Source of the DNA: a virus
Length of the DNA: 25,946 nucleotides
Reading direction: 5' to 3' (one strand)
IMG/VR virus record: IMGVR_UViG_3300031518_000060
Location: 1 to 25,946 of that record
The number at the start of each line of letters is the position of its first letter. Position 1 is the first letter of the stretch. The position numbers were made by a program, and so were the translations under genes. Of this stretch, positions 1-5,674 are shown one piece after another. A model generated the notes under the pieces. The model worked only from the letters and a program-made list of their open reading frames with translations, did not search any database and had not been told where the DNA came from.

Positions 1-1
1 C

Positions 2-34
2 CGCGCCAGGCTCGTTTTAAACGAGCCTGGCGCG
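2..34 (+). terminator. Perfect 16-bp inverted repeat, possible terminator
   Basis: Positions 2-17 are the exact reverse complement of 19-34, with one base between the arms. The arms are GC-rich at the outer end (CGCGCCAGGC) and AT-rich at the centre. A short T-rich stretch (TTTCGT) follows on the plus strand, so it could end a rightward transcript entering from outside the window. A protein-binding palindrome is the alternative, since a one-base loop is tight for an RNA hairpin. Confidence 0.45.
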
Positions 35-480
35 TTTCGTAAACGACTAAAACTTTTCGTTGATACAGTTCCGTTTCTCGCTAATAGCTGGACAGTAGTC
101 ATCGATCGCGGAGTCTCGTTGATTCTCGTTGATTCTACGGCTGGCGGTAAATCTCATTATTTGCGTGCCCAGTAAGCTTTAGCCCTCAACCAGTGCAAGG
201 GTCTCGCTGATAGTCAAGCTCATCGTTTTTTGGTTAAACCGTTCAGCTATGAAGCTATCCGTTGCGCCTAAACCTTTCACCGCTAAATGGTTTCTGGCTA
301 AAATCAATTCTTTCTGGACTGCCCCCCCCCCCGGCGCTTTATGCCTGAAAGGTAATGGCCTAAAATTCACGACTAACCCTTTGACCTCCTGTTGGCGTAC
401 TGTCGCTTCGGCAGACATGCCTCCCATCGGCAATCCTCACGCTTGCTGCCTGGGTCCAAGGCCAGACCATCCAAGTGAAC
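35..480. other. Noncoding, locally AT-richer left intergenic region
   Basis: I see no convincing gene here. The stretch from about 180 to 380 is visibly less GC-rich than the phage genes. It contains an 11-base C run (322-332), a short tandem repeat of TCTCGTTGAT near 114-136, and several CTAAA motifs, three of them exactly 15 bp apart (268, 283, 298). Open frames on both strands lack a good ribosome binding site and look like chance. Confidence 0.5.
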
Positions 481-498
481 AATTGGATCGATCCAATT
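481..498. promoter_or_regulatory. 18-bp perfect palindrome, candidate operator
   Basis: AATTGGATCGATCCAATT is a perfect palindrome about 100 bp upstream of the 597-944 gene. A possible -10 box TATCCT lies at 561-566, but a good -35 box is not evident. The size and symmetry fit a dimeric repressor site, and the XRE protein encoded at 1588-2001 is one candidate binder. That link is inference only. Confidence 0.4.
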
Positions 499-596
499 TG
501 GGTAGGTCAGCGTCGGCTGTGCGATCCGACATGCTGCTGCCTTTCGTGTGCTTCATGTGCTATCCTGCGGGTGGGGACAAGTGGAGACGGGTGGCC

Positions 597-944
597 ATGG
601 AGTCGGTGTCACCGTTCACGCTGGCAGTGTCGCGAGTGGCGCTCGGGTTAGGGCGGTTCGGTTATCCGGTTCTGGCTATGGCATACGACGAATCACAAGA
701 TACTGTCGTTTTGGCTCTCGAGCAAGGCGTCCTTGTCACTTTTCCTGGTGCAGCGGTTGAGGACTACACGGAACTGGCGTACAACGTGGCACGCCTGTTG
801 GGTGAATCTGGTGTGCGCCCACGGGGCATTGATCCAAGGCGACCGGTTCTGGTCGAGAAGCGGACACTCGATTACTGGCTGTTCCTGCGCTATCTAGTCG
901 TTCGCTCTAGAGAGAGCAGCTCCTCACCACGCAACGCGCGGTAG
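597..944 (+). CDS. Small hypothetical protein
   Basis: This encodes a 115-residue protein I do not recognise. The open frame extends further upstream, but the region before 597 has noncoding character. The ATG at 597 follows a purine-rich GGAGACGGG and begins a segment with normal coding composition. The sequence has no membrane span or clear motif. Its middle (VVLALEQGVLVTFPGAAVED) reads like a small alpha/beta domain. The 3' end overlaps the convergent nuclease gene by 55 bp, so one of the two ends may be wrong or the genes may be expressed at different times. The upstream palindrome at 481-498 suggests regulation. Confidence is moderate because only open length, composition and a weak ribosome binding site support it. 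Confidence 0.5.
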   Translation: MESVSPFTLAVSRVALGLGRFGYPVLAMAYDESQDTVVLALEQGVLVTFPGAAVEDYTELAYNVARLLGESGVRPRGIDPRRPVLVEKRTLDYWLFLRYLVVRSRESSSSPRNAR

Positions 945-1591
945 AGCTCGAGCGTACCCAGAAAGCCGCGTGTCGCGGGCTCGATCGACACACGGTGCAC
1001 AGCTGGTTGCTTCCCTTTCAGACCTATGACGTATGCTGCACCGGCTGGCCTTTTCGTCATCTCAGCGACCGCCAGCCTATAGGCCGCGACTTGCATCGCG
1101 TGTTCCGGCCACACGCCACCGGACTTCCAGTCGATGACGACGATCCTACCATGGTGGTCGACGGCGACGACGTCCGCAGTTCCGGCGAAGCCACGATCCG
1201 AGTAGATAGTCACCTCGGTAGCGATGACTGCTAGGCCGAGACTGCGCAGTACGTCAGCTTCCTGACCGACGCCTTCTCTGGCTCGGTCAGCGATCCCTTC
1301 GTGGAGGGCGGTGCCGCGGTCAGCAGCGGCTTTCTTGATTCGCTCTGGTTCGTCAAGCGCACGGTCGAGGATCGCATCAAGCTCTTCCTTGGTCACGAAC
1401 GGCGCATCGCCGACAGCGGAGCGAACGAAGTCGATCGCTGTCCGCTTCGCCCACTTCACTAGCGCTGGCTTGGCGACGACGGACAGGATCGTCGTGACCG
1501 ATGGGTACAACCTGCCGTTCACTTCGTAGAACCGTTCTCCGTCGATCGTGACCATTCTCGATTGTACCTCGGGAATGACCTTGACGGTCAC
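890..1591 (-). CDS. PD-(D/E)XK (RecB/Cas4-like) nuclease
   Basis: This is a predicted Mg-dependent DNA nuclease of the PD-(D/E)XK superfamily, 233 residues, near the usual size of phage RecB-like exonucleases. Visible motifs are RGTALHE (about 92-98, the N-terminal helix with His), E126 in a beta strand, GTAD (137-140), the core IDWKSG (D154, K156) and QVAAY (167-171). Order and spacing match the RecB/Cas4 branch. The GTG start at 1591 overlaps the stop of the XRE gene as GTGA and follows AAGGAG at 8 nt. A longer reading to 1627 is less likely. It is the last gene of the leftward operon. Likely roles are processing ends for recombination with the RecT-like protein (7615-8592) or degrading foreign or host DNA. 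Family assignment is firm, role is inference. Confidence 0.85.
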   Translation of the reverse strand: MTVKVIPEVQSRMVTIDGERFYEVNGRLYPSVTTILSVVAKPALVKWAKRTAIDFVRSAVGDAPFVTKEELDAILDRALDEPERIKKAAADRGTALHEGIADRAREGVGQEADVLRSLGLAVIATEVTIYSDRGFAGTADVVAVDHHGRIVVIDWKSGGVWPEHAMQVAAYRLAVAEMTKRPAGAAYVIGLKGKQPAVHRVSIEPATRGFLGTLELYRALRGEELLSLERTTR

Positions 1592-2001
1592 ACGCTTTTC
1601 TCCTTGCCGAGTTGATCGTTCAGCCACGAGACGATTTCGCTGACCTTCTGCACGGCCTGCTCGCGCGTCTCTTCGTCCAGTGTACGGTCTTCAAGCATTC
1701 GCGACAGTGTGGCGAGCAGAAGCTGCCGATCGTTGACTGCGACGGTCGGCCAGAAACCGGCAGCAGCGAACAACTGGGCTAATTCGACATCGTCCAGAGA
1801 CATCGCTCGCGCCAATCGGCTCACCATAGATCTGCTCGGTACGCGGCTGCCTGATTCGAGGCGTGAAATCGTCGCGTGCGACGTGCCGCAAAGGCGCCCA
1901 AGCTTGCTCTGGCTCAAGCCGCGCGACTCTCTCAGTTGCTTCAACAGCGACCCGAACGATGCAGCTGGCACTGAATAGCTGTTGTTCGCTGGGTGCGCCA
2001 T
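1588..2001 (-). CDS. XRE-family HTH transcription regulator
   Basis: A 137-residue DNA-binding protein. Residues about 15-70 form an HTH_3/XRE domain: LLKQLRESRGLSQSKLG, then GTSHATISRLESG as the turn and recognition helix, then a third pair of helices. The rest is helical and may dimerise. The ATG at 2001 follows the purine run GGGGGTGG. An upstream extension would add 44 residues of low-quality sequence. It is co-directional with the sigma-like gene and the PD-(D/E)XK gene, which starts inside its stop codon. In phages such proteins act as repressors of early promoters. The 18-bp palindrome at 481-498 is a possible target, as are the divergent promoters at 3324-3395. Family is clear, target is unknown. 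Confidence 0.85.
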   Translation of the reverse strand: MAHPANNSYSVPAASFGSLLKQLRESRGLSQSKLGRLCGTSHATISRLESGSRVPSRSMVSRLARAMSLDDVELAQLFAAAGFWPTVAVNDRQLLLATLSRMLEDRTLDEETREQAVQKVSEIVSWLNDQLGKEKSV

Positions 2002-2047
2002 ATCCACCCCCACTGCTTTGGTGTGTTCTCTTTTGGGCAAGGGTGCC

Positions 2048-2245
2048 TCAGGAGCGTGAAGCGATCCAACAGAGCAACGCGAGTACGAGCGAGACGGCGA
2101 TGGTGCGCCCCCATGAAAATGCGTCTCGTTCACGGCGCGTGACGATGGGAACGATTTCTCGGACGTCCGACCAGCCTAGTATCCCGCACTCGACAGCATA
2201 GGTTATCCACGCTGGGAGTGGTGCCGCCTTCTCTTTGATCTTCAT
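2048..2245 (-). CDS. Small single-span membrane protein
   Basis: A 65-residue protein that starts with ATG inside the stop codon of the sigma-like gene (ATGA overlap), so translation is probably coupled. The N-terminal 45 residues are soluble, with a charged patch TRRERD. The last 18 residues (TIAVSLVLALLCWIASRS) form one hydrophobic span, giving a C-terminal tail anchor. I do not recognise the family. A small membrane protein coupled to a sigma-like gene resembles the layout of sigma/anti-sigma pairs, but no zinc-binding anti-sigma motif is present, so this is only a suggestion. The start at 2245 is preferred because it gives the overlap; further upstream the frame lies inside the sigma-like gene. 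Confidence 0.6.
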   Translation of the reverse strand: MKIKEKAAPLPAWITYAVECGILGWSDVREIVPIVTRRERDAFSWGRTIAVSLVLALLCWIASRS

Positions 2246-2688
2246 GAGCGCAATTCCCTCCACAGACGAGACCGTTGGCGGACGATTCTGCTCATGATAG
2301 TCTGCCTCGGAACACCAGCTCTGTCGGCTAGCTCCCGTACCGTCCATCCTAGCGCGGATAGCACGATCTCTGGCAGCGGGAAGTCGGGGCTGGGGCCAAG
2401 AACAAGCAGGACGTGCTCCAGCTCGTCGATGATGATCGCCTCGTCCTCGACCTTGAGGCTGTCAGGAATCCATTCTGCCAGCGGCAAGGGTGGTGGGTGG
2501 CGTGCTTGCCGCCGGATATGCTCGACGACGACACGGGCCAGGACTTTCTGCATCAGACCGGCGTGGTTGAGCAATGCTGGGTCACGATACTTCTCCCAGG
2601 CACGGAGGTAGGCTTCCTGGACAGCATCTTCTCCGTCCTGCCCTAGCCGCCGTGTCGCATATCGGACGAGACGACTGCGGTCGACCAT
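2242..2688 (-). CDS. Sigma-70-family-like protein (ECF-type)
   Basis: A 148-residue protein with the two-domain plan of small extracytoplasmic-function sigma factors. Residues 1-65 resemble region 2: EDAVQEAYLRAWEKY matches the DxxQexflraw helix, followed by a helix ending in VVVEHIRRQ. Residues about 100-148 resemble region 4: ALGWTVRELADRAGVPRQTI is a helix-turn-helix, followed by a basic helix with RQRSRLWREL. It is slightly shorter than most ECF factors and lacks a long linker. The ATG at 2688 follows AGGA at a proper distance, 11 nt after the preceding stop. It may direct polymerase to phage promoters (several in this window share a -35/18 bp/-10 plan) or act as a late regulator. Fold assignment is fairly sure, sigma activity is not shown. 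Confidence 0.7.
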   Translation of the reverse strand: MVDRSRLVRYATRRLGQDGEDAVQEAYLRAWEKYRDPALLNHAGLMQKVLARVVVEHIRRQARHPPPLPLAEWIPDSLKVEDEAIIIDELEHVLLVLGPSPDFPLPEIVLSALGWTVRELADRAGVPRQTIMSRIVRQRSRLWRELRS

Positions 2689-2699
2689 CGGTGTCCTGC

Positions 2700-3020
2700 C
2701 TAAGAGAAGTCTGCCTCATCGGTTCGGTCGGTGACCACCCAGACGGCTACCATGTGCCGCCAGTTTTGTACTTGGCTGCGGTCGACGCACAGCCGCTTGC
2801 CATCGGGAAAAGCGATGACGATTTCGTCGGCGTTGGTGGGTGGAAAAAGGACGAGTGCACACTCGAATTCAACGGGAACGACGGCCTGTCTCCGTCCGTC
2901 GTTGCATTCGTAGACGAATGGCTTTGCGAAGACGGCCGCTATGCGCTGAACGTAGAGACGACGAACCAGCTTGGCGTGAGTGCCGTCAGGGTCGCTGCGG
3001 AGGTCGTCGAGCCAGCCCAC
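2700..3020 (-). CDS. Hypothetical protein
   Basis: A 106-residue protein I do not recognise. It starts at GTG 3020, after GAGAGGGG with six bases between, and 12 nt after the stop of the gene before it. The N-terminal half is helical and basic (LVRRLYVQRIAAVFAKPF). The C-terminal half reads as beta strands (VPVEFECALVLFPP, then IVIAFPDGKRLCVD, then MVAVWVV). No catalytic motif, signal peptide or membrane span is visible. It is the second gene of the leftward operon, between another unknown protein and the sigma-like gene, and is therefore probably expressed early. Similar small alpha/beta proteins in phage early operons often act on host proteins, but nothing here shows that. Confidence 0.65.
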   Translation of the reverse strand: MGWLDDLRSDPDGTHAKLVRRLYVQRIAAVFAKPFVYECNDGRRQAVVPVEFECALVLFPPTNADEIVIAFPDGKRLCVDRSQVQNWRHMVAVWVVTDRTDEADFS

Positions 3021-3032
3021 CGTGCACCCCTC

Positions 3033-3296
3033 TCACCAGTCTGGGCCTTCCAGTGGTTCGTCAGCGTCGTGCTCGCGTGCTTCCCAGGCTGCGTCCGCTT
3101 CGGACAGGATATCGTCGACATCGCCGAGAAAGGCCAGCAAGTCGATGGTCTCCTCGGTGTCCATGTCATATGTGCGTCCAGAACTCAGTGCGACGACCGC
3201 TTCGTGGTTGGGGTTGATGGAAACCATTTCGATGCACCGCAGGTTGAAGATCTTGTCTCCGATCTGGACGAACCCTTCGCGTCGCAGCACGGCCAT
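3033..3296 (-). CDS. Hypothetical protein, first gene of leftward operon
   Basis: An 87-residue acidic protein of unknown function. The ATG at 3296 has an almost perfect ribosome binding site (AAAGGAGG, eight bases before the start), so it should be strongly translated. The N-terminal part looks like beta strands with alternating hydrophobic residues (GFVQIGDKIFNLRCIEMVSI and SSGRTYDMDTEETIDLL). The C-terminal 35 residues are strongly acidic (DVDDILSEADAAWEAREHDA). The plan, two short sheets plus an acidic tail, recalls small phage proteins that mimic DNA or bind host enzymes, but I cannot place it in a family. It is the promoter-proximal gene, about 20 bp below the TTGACA/TATCAT promoter. 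Confidence 0.7.
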   Translation of the reverse strand: MAVLRREGFVQIGDKIFNLRCIEMVSINPNHEAVVALSSGRTYDMDTEETIDLLAFLGDVDDILSEADAAWEAREHDADEPLEGPDW

Positions 3297-3323
3297 CGTC
3301 CTGTCCTCCTTTCCTTGCCGGTA

Positions 3324-3352
3324 ATGATAGCATACTATGTTCCGCGTGTCAA
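3324..3352 (-). promoter_or_regulatory. Leftward sigma-70 promoter for the 3296-890 operon
   Basis: Reading the minus strand, TTGACA (3352-3347) is followed after exactly 17 bp by TATCAT (3329-3324). This is close to consensus. The predicted start of transcription is near 3317, leaving a leader of about 20 nt that holds the AAAGGAGG site of the first gene. It is divergent from, and almost touches, the rightward promoter at 3366-3395, so one protein bound between them could control both. Confidence 0.8.
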
Positions 3353-3365
3353 GGGCCGGGCGGGT

Positions 3366-3395
3366 TTGCAATACGATCTTGTACTATGGTATCAT
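3366..3395 (+). promoter_or_regulatory. Rightward promoter into the repeat array
   Basis: TTGCAA (3366-3371) and TATCAT (3390-3395) are separated by 18 bp, the same spacing as at 4596, 7281 and 16872. The predicted transcript would start near 3402 and run through about 0.9 kb of DNA without a plausible gene, to the hairpin at 4328-4362. This suggests that the array is transcribed as a noncoding RNA. The -35 box is imperfect, so strength is uncertain. Confidence 0.55.
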
Positions 3396-3465
3396 CGTTG
3401 TTGGGCGGGCTGGCGTGCGAGGAGTGCAGGACGGGAAACGCGAGGGTTATCGTTGCCGGACAGTG

Positions 3466-4309
3466 GAGCGTGCCGCGCGGAGTAAGCGTGCCAGTTCGCT
3501 TGATCGAGCCGTACGGGTCTCGGGCACCGAGCCATCACAGCGAGCCGACAAAGTTTGTGTGTGCCGCCTGGTAGTGAGCGAGCCTTTTATTGCAGATGGC
3601 AACGACGTATATGAGCGAGCCGCTAGCTTCGACAAGTGACGGGGGAGACAGAGCGAGCCGATAGCCATCCAAACGGTATCGGGTAAGATGAGCGAGCCGA
3701 TAATCTGTGATGGTGACGGACTGGAGAAGCGAGCCGAAACCGGGAAAGAGGATCGCCGTTCAGGAGAAGCGAGCCGATGAATAGCGTGGGTACCGTACGG
3801 ACGCAGGGAAAAGCCGCTCACGCCGAGGCTGCCGGTGGAGTTGGAGCGAGCCAGCAAGGAGAAGGGTGCCGGTTAACCTGAAGCGCGACAGTTGCGTCCG
3901 AACCGTATACTGCGAAGGGCAACAGCTAGGCGAGTGCGTTTGCTTCATGATGAGCCGAGAATACTCGACTGTTTCGCAGATGTTGAGCGAGCCGGTCGGC
4001 AGATGGGGCGGCCGAAGATAGCGATTACTCAGCCGAGAACTACAAGGGTGCCGGAAATAATGGAGCGAGCCGATCAGAGTGGATAGCGCTGTAAGCAGAG
4101 TGCTGGTAGCGCGCTGGACGAGCCAAAGCAATGGGGCCGTCGTCCCCTTGAGCGAGCCGAGCCTTCGCAGGGTGCCAGTAAAGACTGCGCGAGCCAAGCA
4201 TGCCAAGGGCGCCGTATATTATGAGCGAGCCAGTTCGAGTAAAGCGTGCCGTATCTCGGTGCGAGCCGGGGCCGTTGACTAGTATCGTGCCGCAAAGCGT
4301 CGCATGCAC
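3466..4309 (+). repeat. Noncoding degenerate tandem array, about 37-bp period, core GAGCGAGCC
   Basis: The 9-mer GAGCGAGCC occurs exactly at 3576, 3613, 3651, 3690, 3844, 3985, 4063, 4150 and 4223, all on the plus strand. One- or two-base variants lie near 3466, 3502, 3538, 3727, 3767, 3949, 4187 and 4259. Most neighbours are 36-41 bp apart. About halfway between cores (18-19 bp on) sits a second box of type GGTGCC: clear examples end at 3565, 3717 (GGTGAC), 3794 (GGTACC), 3870, 4052, 4176, 4213 (GGCGCC) and 4250. The sequence between boxes is unique. Spacing is not a multiple of three and every frame is poor, so it is not protein-coding. It could be a tandem protein-binding array (origin, centromere or operator) or a repetitive RNA. 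Confidence 0.8.
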
Positions 4310-4327
4310 GGGTTCAACCTGATCGAT

Positions 4328-4362
4328 GAGGCGAGCGACCACCGCTCGCCTCTCACCTTTTG
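4328..4362 (+). terminator. Terminator-like hairpin closing the array
   Basis: GAGGCGAGCG (4328-4337) and CGCTCGCCTC (4343-4352) form a perfect 10-bp stem with a five-base loop ACCAC. A T run (TTTT at 4358-4361) follows after a few bases. The delayed T run makes it a weaker terminator than the ones at 15166 and 16973. It would end a transcript started at the 3366-3395 promoter. The stem also contains the GCGAGC part of the array core. Confidence 0.6.
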
Positions 4363-4397
4363 CGCGCTGGTAAGTTCGGTTAGGACGAGAGACGAAT

Positions 4398-4540
4398 GGG
4401 ATCGGGGCGCGCTGCTGCTCGACAGGAGGTGCTGGATATTTGTCGGTCGGACAGGCAGCGGCGGGAAAGGGGGACGAACCCGCCGCTTGTCAGGAAGGAG
4501 GGTAGAGGTGGGAAGGGATGTACGCCATGGCCCCGATCCC
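4398..4540 (+). ncRNA. Candidate structured RNA domain
   Basis: This 143-base stretch has no convincing gene. GGGATCGGGGC (4398-4408) is exactly complementary to GCCCCGATCCC (4530-4540), giving an 11-bp closing stem. Inside, AGCGGCGGG (4457-4465) pairs perfectly with CCCGCCGCT (4479-4487), and GACA (4450-4453) with TGTC (4488-4491) extends this hairpin past a three-base bulge. Nested pairing of this kind suggests a folded RNA or a cruciform. No promoter is visible directly before it, so it would need read-through past 4352. Chance cannot be excluded in GC-rich DNA. Confidence 0.35.
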
Positions 4541-4595
4541 GACCGAAAGTGTAACACGATCCAGCGCTAATCGTCAACAGCTGCCCACTGACTGC

Positions 4596-4625
4596 TTGCA
4601 GAAGCTGGTTGCGTCGCGGTATACT
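4596..4625 (+). promoter_or_regulatory. Promoter for the 4648-7278 operon
   Basis: TTGCAG (4596-4601), an 18-bp spacer and TATACT (4620-4625), followed by ATG. The hexamer and flank GGTATACTATG match the promoter at 7281-7310. Transcription would start near 4632, only a few bases before the AAGGAGG of the first gene, so the leader is very short. Confidence 0.7.
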
Positions 4626-4647
4626 ATGTGGCGAAGGAGGACGTGCT

Positions 4648-5058
4648 ATGACCCAGCACAATGATCCGTTCAAGCTGTATGAGGCCATTTTGGCCCATGA
4701 AGACGCCGAGAAGTCAGTCGGGCGCAGTGCCTTCAATAAGGTGCGCCGGTTGGGTGTGGCACCGCGTGTCTCTTCTGGAGGTCGCATGATCATCCACGTG
4801 CGGATCCGGAAGGACATCGTGGACATGATCGAGTCGTGGGTGGCGCAGGGCATTGCGTTGAACCGCAGTCAGGCCGTTGAGGACTGCGTGCAGCTGGTTC
4901 TCGACCATGGCTTGGTCGACGAGCTGGCGCGGCGGGCGCGTCAGCAGGTTGACGAGGGGCGATACAGGAGCTGGCGAGAGGCACTCGAAAGCGACCCGGT
5001 TTGTCGTTCGTTGCTGTCCGAGGCGCATGAGGGTGAGTCTGGGAGTGAAGGCTTATGA
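4648..5058 (+). CDS. Ribbon-helix-helix-like protein
   Basis: A 136-residue protein. The central part has the pattern of a ribbon-helix-helix domain: a short strand (MIIHVRIRKDIV), a helix (DMIESWVAQGIA), a turn, and a second helix beginning NRSQAVEDCVQLVLDHG. That fits MetJ/Arc-type DNA-binding proteins, which bind operators as dimers. The N-terminal 45 residues and the acidic tail have no recognisable motif. The ATG at 4648 is seven bases behind GAAGGAGG; the frame is open further upstream but with no site. It is the first gene after the 4596 promoter, and its stop overlaps the start of the next gene (ATGA). It is probably an early regulator, perhaps autoregulatory. The RHH assignment is by pattern only. 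Confidence 0.65.
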   Translation: MTQHNDPFKLYEAILAHEDAEKSVGRSAFNKVRRLGVAPRVSSGGRMIIHVRIRKDIVDMIESWVAQGIALNRSQAVEDCVQLVLDHGLVDELARRARQQVDEGRYRSWREALESDPVCRSLLSEAHEGESGSEGL

Positions 5059-5399
5059 TCGACCGTGGGCGCCTGTACCATGTCATGCGCTTGCGGGGAA
5101 TGACATATCGTGATGTCGCTGAGGCGCTTGGATTTTCGGTGTGGGAATGGTATTGCCGCCTAGAAGGTAAGACGCCGTGGCGTCGCAGCGAGCTCGAGCT
5201 GTTGGCTGATGTCCTCGACTGTCCAGTTGGCTACCTGCGTGGGACGATGGACGAAGAGGAGCTGCTTGCGGTGGCACAGAAGGCCAGGCGCGATAGGAGC
5301 TTGGTCGACCGCTGGATCGGCCCGACGATGACCGGCTGGGATATCGTGTACGCGTATGAGCGTCCTTTGTTGATGAAAGAGCGGACGTGGCGGCCGTGA
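5055..5399 (+). CDS. XRE-like helix-turn-helix protein
   Basis: A 114-residue protein. Residues 5-65 follow the XRE plan: a first helix (LYHVMRLRGM), a turn helix (TYRDVAEALGFSVWEW), a recognition helix with WYCRLEGKTPW, and the closing pair ELELLADVLDCPVGYLRG. The C-terminal 50 residues are of unknown fold and end in an Arg- and Trp-rich tail. The ATG at 5055 overlaps the preceding stop as ATGA, so the two regulators are translationally coupled. It probably acts as a Cro/repressor-type regulator of early transcription. Which promoters it binds cannot be read from the sequence. Confidence 0.75.
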   Translation: MIDRGRLYHVMRLRGMTYRDVAEALGFSVWEWYCRLEGKTPWRRSELELLADVLDCPVGYLRGTMDEEELLAVAQKARRDRSLVDRWIGPTMTGWDIVYAYERPLLMKERTWRP

Positions 5400-5674
5400 T
5401 CCGCGTCGACCTGTCGGACGAGCGATGGGTACGGGCACTTCAGAAGGCTGTGGCGACACACGCCGAGCCTGTCCTGCGTGAGGTCAAGCAATTGGGGCGC
5501 GTGTACGAAGTGCACAGCCGTTCATCGGACGCGGTGTACATCGTCGTGTTGCAGGCGCTCGAGGACGGGCGGGCGATGCTGTCCTGCAACTGTCCGGCTG
5601 GTTCCCACGACCGGCCGTGCTGGCACGCTGCAGCGGTCTGGCTCAGTTGGTCGAAGGAAGCGATCCAGGCATGA
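5387..5674 (+). CDS. SWIM zinc-finger protein
   Basis: A 95-residue protein with a C-terminal SWIM zinc finger: C67-x-C69, then C78-x-H80 after eight residues (CNCPAGSHDRPCWH), exactly the CxCxnCxH signature. SWIM fingers bind DNA or protein partners and often occur with SWI2/SNF2 helicases or MutS-like proteins. The N-terminal 60 residues form the usual strand-rich lead-in (YEVHSRSSDAVYIVVLQ). The GTG at 5387 is used here. A GTG at 5396 would give a GTGA overlap with the preceding stop and is equally possible. The next gene, an SF2 helicase, starts in its stop codon (ATGA). This suggests a two-protein complex in which the SWIM finger loads or guides the helicase. Confidence 0.8.
   Translation: MAAVIRVDLSDERWVRALQKAVATHAEPVLREVKQLGRVYEVHSRSSDAVYIVVLQALEDGRAMLSCNCPAGSHDRPCWHAAAVWLSWSKEAIQA

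Noticed and set aside
249-596. N-terminal extension of the 597-944 protein
   Set aside because: It crosses an 11-base C run and the 18-bp palindrome, and its composition is unlike coding sequence elsewhere here.
3466-4309. CRISPR array
   Set aside because: The repeated core is only 9 bases, copies vary, spacing ranges from 34 to over 50 bp, a second box sits in the would-be spacers, and no cas gene is nearby.
3447-4342. Leftward proteins across the GAGCGAGCC array (with repeated GSL and TGTL)
   Set aside because: The apparent peptide repeats come from the DNA boxes. The box spacing shifts frame, and no ribosome site precedes the starts.
4291-4352. tRNA-like element (GGTTCAACC resembles a T arm)
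   Set aside because: No acceptor stem, anticodon arm or 3' CCA can be drawn around it.
4304-4570. Rightward protein with a Walker-A-like GRTGSGGKGG
   Set aside because: The frame crosses the terminator hairpin, has no ribosome site and no other NTPase motif. The resemblance comes from a G-rich hairpin.
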